Below, piece after piece: positions 27,406 through 34,400 of a stretch of 64,000 bases of DNA. The translations under genes and the position numbers were made by a program. Numbering within the stretch: position 1 is the first letter of the stretch; each line of letters begins with the position of its first letter. The notes beneath the pieces are model-generated. The model did not search any database. It saw only the letters and a program-made list of their open reading frames with translations, and was not told the DNA's origin. The stretch is from assembly GCA_017301995.1 (NCBI GenBank), contig JAFLEH010000003.1, forward strand, positions 62,001-126,000, given 5' to 3'. Source of the DNA: Verrucomicrobiota bacterium. Lineage in GTDB: Bacteria > Verrucomicrobiota > Verrucomicrobiia > Verrucomicrobiales > Akkermansiaceae.

Positions 27406-28649
27406 CCAAGCGATTCCATCACCCGCTCCCTGGCGATTCCACGCAATTCGAAAACACGCAGGACCGTTTCTTCTATCAGATTGTTGGGGCACGACGCGCC
27501 GGCGGTCACGCCCACCCTAACCGGACCTTCCCCCAACAACGCCCGCGAATACCCGGACACCACCTCCTCGCCGCGATGCAGGTCGAAGTGGGCGATCTCC
27601 TCCAGCGACCGGAGCCGCGAGGCGTCGCGGATGAAAAACGTGGCGGTCCGGGTCTCGCCGATCTCCACCAGATGGGCGGTGTTGGAGCTGTTGTAGCCGC
27701 CCACCACCAGCAGCAGATCGGGTGGCTCGGCGAGCATCCCGAACAACGCGTCCTGGCGGTCCTGTGTCGCCCCGCAGATCGTGTCGAACATCGAGAAATT
27801 CCGGTCGCCGCCGTCGCGTTCCACCAATGCCTCGCGCAGCAGGCGCTGGATCGCCTCGGTCTCGCTCTTGAGCATCGTGGTCTGGTTCGCCACGCCCAGT
27901 TTGGACAGATGGATGTCCGGATCGAATCCCGGCGAGTGCGCTCCGGCGAAGGCGGCTAGAAACTCCTCCTTGGTCCCGCCATTCCCCATCATATATGTCG
28001 TGACTTTGCCGACGTCGGCCAGGGTGAGCACCACCAGATAATGTCCCTCACCCGCCTTGCCCAGCGCGCGCGACGCGGTGGCGCGGGTTTCCTCGTGGCT
28101 GGCCTTGCCGTGGATCACGGAGGTCACTCCGTCGCGGGCGTATTCCCGCACCCGCCGCCACACTTTCATCACATCGCCACAAGTCGTATCCACCACCCGG
28201 CAGCCAAGGGACTCCAGTTTGTCCATGAACGATGTCGGCGCGCCGAACGCGGGAACGATCACCACATCATCCTCGGTCAGTCCGTCATACGCCCCGTCGA
28301 GTTCGCGCCACGGGAGCGAAACGATGTCCATCGCACGCAACTGCGCGTTGACGTCCGGGTTGTGGATGATCTCACCTATCAGGAAAATCCGTTGTTCGGG
28401 AAACACCCGCCGGGCCGCGTAGGCCAGGTCGATCGCCCGTTCCACACCATAACAGAACCCGAACTCCTTGGCCAGCAGCACCGTGGTGTTTCCCACCGTG
28501 ACCTTGCCGCCCGCGTCGCGCAGTTTCTCCACCAGCGAAGAATGATAGTGCCGCGCCACTTCAGCGCTCACCAGTTGCATCACATCCGGCCGGCGGACGT
28601 TGGTCCGCTCGCTCTTCGGGTTGGGTGGCGTGTCGCTCATCGGCGCCAC
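27402..28649 (-). CDS. ispH: 4-hydroxy-3-methylbut-2-enyl diphosphate reductase IspH
   Basis: The 415-residue iron-sulfur enzyme does the last step of the non-mevalonate isoprenoid pathway, making IPP and DMAPP from HMBPP in the cytosol. The three cluster cysteines are in their normal settings: C66 (FGFCYGVERA), C157 (DTTCGDV) and C292 (DTICGATQDRQ). H96 in GEIIHNP and the NQTTM motif near 255-259 are also present. It is about 100 residues longer than E. coli IspH, with an N-terminal extension (about 50 residues) and internal insertions, like the long IspH group seen in cyanobacteria and some other phyla. The gene is 52 bp downstream of sdhB on the same strand; M4 (28640) is an alternative start. 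Confidence 0.95.
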   Translation of the reverse strand: MAPMSDTPPNPKSERTNVRRPDVMQLVSAEVARHYHSSLVEKLRDAGGKVTVGNTTVLLAKEFGFCYGVERAIDLAYAARRVFPEQRIFLIGEIIHNPDVNAQLRAMDIVSLPWRELDGAYDGLTEDDVVIVPAFGAPTSFMDKLESLGCRVVDTTCGDVMKVWRRVREYARDGVTSVIHGKASHEETRATASRALGKAGEGHYLVVLTLADVGKVTTYMMGNGGTKEEFLAAFAGAHSPGFDPDIHLSKLGVANQTTMLKSETEAIQRLLREALVERDGGDRNFSMFDTICGATQDRQDALFGMLAEPPDLLLVVGGYNSSNTAHLVEIGETRTATFFIRDASRLRSLEEIAHFDLHRGEEVVSGYSRALLGEGPVRVGVTAGASCPNNLIEETVLRVFELRGIARERVMESLG

Positions 28650-28701
28650 CCATACGCCGGGATCCGCTCCCGGCCAAGTGGTTTTTCCACGCGCGACCGG
28701 T

Positions 28702-29457
28702 TCAGCCGACGAACTGCTCGAGGGCCAGCGCCTTCATGTAGTCGCGGTTCATCCGCGCGATGTGCTCCACGCTGATTTCCTTCGGGCAGGCGGCCTCGCA
28801 CTCGTATTGGTTGGTGCAGTTGCCGAATCCTTCCGCGTCCATCTGCCGGACCATCGCAAGCACCCGCTTGTTGCGCTCCGGCTGCCCTTGCGGCAGGTGG
28901 CCCAGATGCGAAACCTTCGCCGAAACAAACAACATCGCCGAGGCGTTCTTGCACGCCGCCACGCAGGCGCCGCAGCCAATGCACGCCGCCGCGTCGAACG
29001 CGTTGTCCGCGTCCACCTTGGCGATCGGGATGGAATTGGCGTCCACCGCGGAACCGGTCCGCACATCGATATAGCCGCCGGCCGCCACGATCCGGTCGAA
29101 CGCCGTGCGGTCCACCATCAGGTCGCGGATCACCGGAAACGGATTCGCCCGGAACGGCTCGATCCAGATCGTGTCGCCATCCTTGAATTTCCGCATGTGA
29201 AGCTGGCAGGTGGTCACCCCGCGGTCCTTGCCGTGAGGTATGCCGTTGATCGTCAGCGAGCAGGTCCCGCAGATCCCCTCGCGGCAATCGTGGTCGAAAT
29301 GGATCGGCTCGTCGCCCTTGCCGATCAGCTCCTCGTTGACGATGTCGAGCATCTCCAGAAACGAGGCTTCCTCGGGAATGTTGCGGGCCGGATACTCCAC
29401 AATGCGGCCTTGGACCTTCGGGTTCGGCTGGCGCCAGACTTTGAGCGTGAGATTCAT
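28702..29457 (-). CDS. sdhB: Succinate dehydrogenase/fumarate reductase iron-sulfur subunit
   Basis: The 251-residue subunit carries electrons between the flavoprotein and the quinone site of complex II. The [2Fe-2S] ligands are C58, C63, C66 and C84 (CREGICGTC plus a later Cys). The [4Fe-4S] and [3Fe-4S] clusters are served by C159-I-G-C162-G-A-C165 and C169, and by C214, C220 and C224 ([12 protein letters not shown]). The sequence is of the Bacillus-like or class-3 type ([26 protein letters not shown]). No sdhA or sdhC gene is adjacent: upstream is the 0.7-kb hairpin region and downstream is ispH. The other subunits must be elsewhere. Confidence 0.95.
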   Translation of the reverse strand: MNLTLKVWRQPNPKVQGRIVEYPARNIPEEASFLEMLDIVNEELIGKGDEPIHFDHDCREGICGTCSLTINGIPHGKDRGVTTCQLHMRKFKDGDTIWIEPFRANPFPVIRDLMVDRTAFDRIVAAGGYIDVRTGSAVDANSIPIAKVDADNAFDAAACIGCGACVAACKNASAMLFVSAKVSHLGHLPQGQPERNKRVLAMVRQMDAEGFGNCTNQYECEAACPKEISVEHIARMNRDYMKALALEQFVG

Positions 29458-29771
29458 GGTGAGAATGGGAATTGGGGAAATGTTCCGCCGCGCGGATACG
29501 GGTCAGGCCGACTCCGGCCGCGCTGGCGGAGCCACGCTAGCCACCCGACCCACCCCACGGCGAGCAGAAAACACCGCTTGCACCCCGGATCGCAAAATCC
29601 GCGCAATCTTTGCGCATTAAAGCGCGGTTTACCACGACTTTCACCACCCCAAAACGTCGCCAAACGGAAAATCCCCCTTCGGACCCTATCAAAACCGGTT
29701 TTTTCGACCCCGAAAATTCCCCGTCAAATCAAGGAAAATGAAAAAATCTGAAGTTTTTTCGATTTTTTTGA

Positions 29772-29799
29772 TTGACGGTCGGGGGTAAATCCGTATGTT
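29772..29799 (+). promoter_or_regulatory. Candidate sigma-70 promoter upstream of the hairpin RNA
   Basis: TTGACG (29772-29777) is separated by 16 bp from TATGTT (29794-29799). This is the best promoter match in the window and lies in an AT-rich patch. It points toward the two hairpins and away from sdhB, with no coding sequence downstream before about 30160, where lgt is on the other strand. Confidence 0.45.
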
Positions 29800-29805
29800 C
29801 CCGCG

Positions 29806-29986
29806 TGTCGCGACAGACCAAAAGGAAGTCCGACTGACACTTCTTCGGGTTTTTGGGTTTTTCCCAAGAAGGACGGTCGGTCGCCCAAGGTCACCAGGCG
29901 CGGCACACAAGCAGGCGGTCCGACTGAATGCTCCCTTGGTTTTTGGGTTTTCCTTGGGTGAATCGGTCGGGCCGCTTCTCTTTTTT
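29806..29986 (+). ncRNA. Candidate small RNA with two related hairpins
   Basis: A transcript from the promoter at 29772-29799 would start near 29806 and end in the T-run at 29981-29986, about 180 nt. Hairpin 1 (29828-29883) pairs CGACTGAC with GTCGGTCG (one G-U) and CTTCTTCGGG with CCCAAGAAG. Hairpin 2 (29915-29975) has a 13-bp stem. The two units share GTCCGACTGA, a GGTTTTTGGGTTTT loop and TCGGTCG, so they are diverged copies. No Rfam family is recognised. It could also be a REP-type repeat pair without a function as RNA. Confidence 0.4.
29915..29986 (+). terminator. Terminator-like hairpin ending the candidate small RNA
   Basis: The arms 29915-29927 (GCGGTCCGACTGA) and 29963-29975 (TCGGTCGGGCCGC) pair over 13 bp with two G-U wobbles, and are followed at once by TTCTCTTTTTT (29976-29986). 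The loop is long (35 nt), which is unusual for a terminator. Confidence 0.5.
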
Positions 29987-29988
29987 CC

Positions 29989-30168
29989 GGAGAATGAACC
30001 CGCGATTAACCGACCGCGAAGCGCTCCTCATTCTCACCCGCAAAGGTGGCGCGCTCTCGCCGAGAGCGCAGGAGAATGAACCGGAGAATGGCTGACAGCG
30101 GACGCTCCACCTCATTCTCCTCACATTCGCATGCGGCCCCGGCGGTGCCGCGCTACCTTCTCATTCTC
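29989..30168. repeat. Cluster of GAGAATG/CATTCTC heptamers
   Basis: Six copies lie within 180 bp: GAGAATG at 29990, 30072 and 30084, and the reverse CATTCTC at 30029, 30113 and 30162. Two copies are part of the 12-mer GGAGAATGAACC (29989-30000 and 30071-30082), whose reverse complement recurs at 62657-62668. Spacing is irregular (about 12 to 49 bp) and opposite copies can pair as hairpins. The last copy overlaps the lgt stop codon. Confidence 0.7.
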
Positions 30169-31240
30169 GCGTCAGCGTGCTGCCCGGGTTCCGGTTGTTC
30201 TTCCGCCCCAGCCAGGCATACGCCAGGAAGCCGGCGGCGAAGAGGAACATGAACAGGGAGAAAAACTGTCCCTTGGTGAGCACGCCTTCGATCACCCATG
30301 CCGCGTCCGGTTCGCGGAATTGCTCGGCGAAGATCCGGAACGCGGCGTATAGGCCGAAAAACAGTCCGGTCAGCGTGCCGTGGGGAGCCTTGGGAAAGCG
30401 GACCCTCACGCACCAGAGGATCAGGAACAGCAGCAAGCCCTCAAGGCCCGCCTCGTAGAGTTGCGAGGGATGGCGCGGCTCCAGATAGGGCGCGATCGCC
30501 TCGGAAACGACTCCGGAGTGGCGGTTGGCGTCCAGCAATCGCTCGAACATCTGGCTCCGGGCGAATTCATAGCCGCTATCGGCCGGTCCCATGCCCATCT
30601 GCATGCTCAGCCGCGCGGTTTCCAACGCCTGATAGGAGTCCGCCAGCGCCGGGGCCGCATCCGCCGCCGCACCGGCCGCTTGGTCGAATTTCCCGAACTC
30701 CGGAGCCTTCGGATCCATCAGCGCGGTCGGGAATTTCATCGCCCAACCCACGCCCTGCGCGACCCTTCCGTAAAGCTCGCCGTTGATGAAATTGGCCATC
30801 CTTCCGAAAAACAGCCCGACCGGGGCCACCACGCACAGACCATCGCCCAGTCCGGTCCAGGACACCCGGTGTTTCCGCGAATAGAACCAGGTGAAAACCA
30901 CCAGCCCCAGAATCCCTCCATGGCTGGCCATGCCGCCCTCCCACACGCGCAGCACCAGCAGCGGGTCCCTGAGCAACGAACCGAAACCCTCCCGCGGAAT
31001 GTGATAGAAAAGGATGTACCCAACCCGTCCGCCGAGAAACACGCCCAGCAGGGCCGCCGCCGCGATGAAGTCCGCGGTCTTGTCCGGCGCCATCACCCAC
31101 ATTCCCCGCCGCGCGAGATTTCTCAGGAGCAGGAACCCCGCCACAAAACCCATCAGATAGGCCAGACCATACCACCGGAGGGCCAGCTTCCCCACCGCGA
31201 CGATCACCGGATCCAGATTGTGTACGTATATGGCAAACAC
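30161..31240 (-). CDS. lgt: Prolipoprotein diacylglyceryl transferase Lgt
   Basis: The 359-residue inner-membrane enzyme transfers diacylglycerol to the lipobox Cys of prolipoproteins. It has multiple membrane helices, the RWYGLAYLMGF start, the EGGMASHGG segment and the signature GRMANFINGELYGR that contains conserved Arg and Asn. RHPSQLYEA and RIFAEQFREPD follow in the right order. There is an insertion of about 60 residues (roughly 180-245) relative to proteobacterial Lgt, common in this phylum. I prefer the GTG at 31240 (MFAIYVHNLDPVI), which matches related proteins; the open frame extends to a TTG at 31276. It stands alone between the hairpin region and the terminator of the giant protein gene. 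Confidence 0.93.
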   Translation of the reverse strand: MFAIYVHNLDPVIVAVGKLALRWYGLAYLMGFVAGFLLLRNLARRGMWVMAPDKTADFIAAAALLGVFLGGRVGYILFYHIPREGFGSLLRDPLLVLRVWEGGMASHGGILGLVVFTWFYSRKHRVSWTGLGDGLCVVAPVGLFFGRMANFINGELYGRVAQGVGWAMKFPTALMDPKAPEFGKFDQAAGAAADAAPALADSYQALETARLSMQMGMGPADSGYEFARSQMFERLLDANRHSGVVSEAIAPYLEPRHPSQLYEAGLEGLLLFLILWCVRVRFPKAPHGTLTGLFFGLYAAFRIFAEQFREPDAAWVIEGVLTKGQFFSLFMFLFAAGFLAYAWLGRKNNRNPGSTLTRE

Positions 31241-31365
31241 GGGCGGAATCACACACCACACCAGCCCGCGGCGCAAGCCGATAGACGAGCCATACGCGCT
31301 CGCCCGTGGACCGGTCAGCCTTCCGGATCGGCCTCCCCGCTCTCCGGCGGTGTCCGAATTTCCCC

Positions 31366-31402
31366 AAAAAAAAGACCGGACGGGGATCGCCCCCGCCCGG
31401 TC
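31366..31402 (-). terminator. Intrinsic terminator of the giant repeat protein gene
   Basis: On the minus strand a 12-bp GC-rich stem (31402-31391 pairing with 31385-31374, one G-U) encloses a 5-nt loop and is followed by eight T residues (31373-31366). It lies 23 bp after the stop codon at 31426. This is a textbook factor-independent terminator and the clearest one in the window. Confidence 0.92.
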
Positions 31403-31425
31403 CGGTTGTTGGAATTCGGTTCGAT

Positions 31426-34400
31426 TTACGGAGCCACGGTCACCCGCAGGCGGGCGAACTTGGCGGTATCCGTTCCCATGGGGACGGTTAGCGTGACCGT
31501 GTCATAGGTACCGTTATCGGTCACGGTGATCCCGGGGTCCGACGAGGGGGTGTCAACGCCAACGTGATAGACGCCCGGCCACGCACCGAGGGTGGTGCCC
31601 GTTTCCACCGCCACGGTGACGTCCGGGGTGAGGGACGCGTGGTCGCGGTTGAACGTGAAGACCAGATTGCCGTTGGAGGCGCCTCCGGTCGGACCGCCCG
31701 CATTGGCGGCCGTGGCGCTGGTGCCCAGCACATACTCGACCGCGTCGGATAGACCATCGTTGTCGAAGTCGGCGGCCGGGTTTCCGGAGAGACCGTTGCT
31801 GGTCGCCCAGCTCTGGAATCCGGAAGCCTGAACCAGTTTGATCTGCTTGGCTCCCGAGTCAACCTGCACCTGATAGCCCGAAGGCAGGCCGGTGACAGCG
31901 AAGCTTCCGGTTAGGGTGCCGGTATAGCTGGCGATCACATACTCGGCGGCGGTCGGCGCGGCCAACACACTGAACGCGAGCGTGCCACCGGTGGCGTTGA
32001 GATCGCCATTGACGGTCAGGCGGTCGGCTGCGGTGCCATCGACCTGGCAGGCGTAGGATCCGGCAATTGTAGCGGTCCCGGTGGTCAGCGTGCCAGTTTG
32101 CGCGCCGGCGCCGGTGCCCGGAGAAACCGAACCACCGGCGTTGACGGCTAGACTACCGCTGGCGGTTCCGATGCCCGCGAAGGCACCCCCGTTGGCGACG
32201 GTGATCGACGGAGTCGCGGCGTTGGCATTCAATTCAAGAGTGCCGCCGTTGATCTGGGTGGCGCCCGTGCAGCTGAGGTTCCCGGCGAAAACCTGGGTGC
32301 CGGTGCCGGTCTTGATGATCGCGATCGCGCCGCCGCCGGTGCCTGCGTCCATGTCACGGATGCCGCCGTTGTAGCTGTAGCTGCTGGTTCCGACCGTGTT
32401 GATGGTTAGGACTCCGGTCCCGTAGGTGGTGGTATCGTTGAGGCCGCGGTTTTCAACCTGGGCCTTGCCGCCGTTGCCGGTGGCCACCAGACCGCCGATG
32501 GTTTCGGCGTGGCCGTTGAGGCGGAGGAATGAATCCTCTTGGGCTCCGCCGCTTTGGCTGTTGAGCGTCCAGGTGACGACGGAGGTGTCCGCGATCTGTT
32601 CGTCTGCCGCGAGCACGATACCGGAGGCGTTGCCGTTCCATGCGGTCGAGGACAAACGGATGTCACCGGGGATGGCGGTCACGCCGTTGGGCTTCGCCAG
32701 CACCAGTTTGCCGGTGCCGCCGAGAGTGGTCACGCCGGTGTAGGTGTTGGCCGATGTGCCGGACAGGGTCACGGCGTTGTTGTTCAGTTTCACCAGGCCG
32801 CCGGCGCCGCTGATCGGACCTGTGACGGTGAAGGCGATGCCTCCGGCAAAACTGCCGAAGCCGCTGTCGGTGGCAAGCGTGATGTTGCCCGAGTAGGTCA
32901 CGGCCGTGCCGCCGTCGTTGGCCTGGAGGGCGCCGCCGCCGTTTCCGCCGAGTCCGTTGAGCACGAGATTCTCGGTGATCGTGCCGGTTAGAGCACCTCC
33001 CGCGCAGAGACGGGCTCCATCGGCCACCACGGTGCCGCCCACGGTGCTGCCGAGCGCGGTGAGGCTCCGTAGCTGGATTTCGCCCGCGTTCAGATAGGTG
33101 ATGCCGTCGTAAGTGTTGTTCGCCTGGACGATCAATTGGCCGGTGCCGCTCTTGGTGAGCGCTCCCGGTCCGGAGATCACGCCGGTGGTGAACCAGAATC
33201 CGGTCATGGCGGCGTCGAGTCCGCCACCGTTCGTGCCGAGGGTGATGGCACGGTTGAATCCGCCGCCGCCCACGCTTCCTCCGGTGTAGCGGAGCGTGCC
33301 GCCATTGAGCACAAGGTCGGTGCCGGTGCCGAGACCGGAGTTGTTGCCGTTGCCCGCCAGCACGCTCACGCTGAGCACGCCGCCATTCACGGTGGTGGTG
33401 CCGCTGTAGCTGTTGGTTCCGGTTAGAGCGAGCGTGCCCGGCCCGGATTTCAGGAGTCCTTGCGAACCCGCGACCTCCGCCGCGATGGTGGCGGTGTTAT
33501 TCTGGACCGTGATCGTCGGAGTGGTGGCTCCGGTGTCCAGCGACAGGATGCTGCCGACGTAGCCGGAAATCGTCCAATCCACCGCGTTCGGATTGCCGAA
33601 GGTCAGGTTTCCTGCCGTGCGGCTGCCGTCCAGATAGACCGTGGCGTTTCCGCTCTGGGCCAGGAGGAACTCGACCGGCGCGTTGGCCTGGTTCGGAGTC
33701 ACTTCGTTCAGCCAGTTGAGCGAATCGGACCAGTTGCCGCCGCCATCCACGCCCCAAGCGGCGTAGGACGCCGTATGATAGACCGCGGTGGCGACCGGGC
33801 TGTCCGATTGGCCGGCCTTGCTGGCGAACGCCTTGATGGTTAGAGAGGAATCGTTCGGGATCGAGATTCCGGTGACCGGGCTTAATCCGGATAGAGAGAA
33901 CTGGGTGGGCTCGCTGCCATCGACGGTGTAATAGATCGTGGCGCCGTCCTCCGAGGTGATCGTCACCGTCTGGGCACCGATGTATCCGCCGGCCGCCGGG
34001 CTGAAAGTCGGTGTGGCCGCGTAGTTGACCACCACGATTTCACCGGTGACCAGCAGGTTGGTGGTTTCCCACGACAGTCCGTAGGAAAGCGTCGGCAGCG
34101 TGATGCTGGCGAACGTTCCGCCGAATGTGCCATTCAAGCCGGGCGCGAACAGTTGGACCGTGTCGCCGTTTTCCAGCGGATCGCCGGTGGCGGTGACCAC
34201 AAGGTCGCCTCCGCAGAGAAGGCTGGCGAAACCGGCCAGTTGGTCGTTGGTGACCACGCCGCCGGATCTGGCGATCTCCAACTCGGTGGTGCCCGCGAGC
34301 GTCACCGTGCTGGTGGCCGTCAGGGTGCCCACACCGCTGATACCGGGAGCGAGCGTGCCACCCGATTGCACGGAAACCGCGCTGGGGAAGGTGCCGGTAC

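Larger units (their letters stand above)
29458..30160. other. Long intergenic region with hairpins and repeats
   Basis: This 703-bp gap between sdhB and lgt has no credible protein gene. It holds an AT-rich stretch (about 29690-29770), a plus-strand promoter-like site (29772-29799), two related hairpins (29828-29883 and 29915-29975), a T-run after the second hairpin, and then a cluster of GAGAATG/CATTCTC heptamers (29990-30168). On the minus strand the same region is the upstream region of sdhB, whose promoter I could not fix; a TTGACG-containing AT-rich stretch near 29690-29760 is a possibility. Confidence 0.8.

Noticed and set aside
29795..30079. Plus-strand open frame of 94 codons across the hairpin region
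   Set aside because: The apparent internal repeat (VRL...VFGF...VG) is explained by the two related DNA hairpins; it has no homology that I recognise and no ribosome-binding site.
29989..30168. CRISPR-like array from the repeated GAGAATG heptamers
   Set aside because: Repeats are too short, occur in both orientations and have irregular spacing; no cas genes are nearby.
30380..31507. Plus-strand open frame of 375 codons opposite lgt
   Set aside because: It is antisense to lgt and to a clear terminator; its His/Arg/Gln-rich composition is not protein-like.
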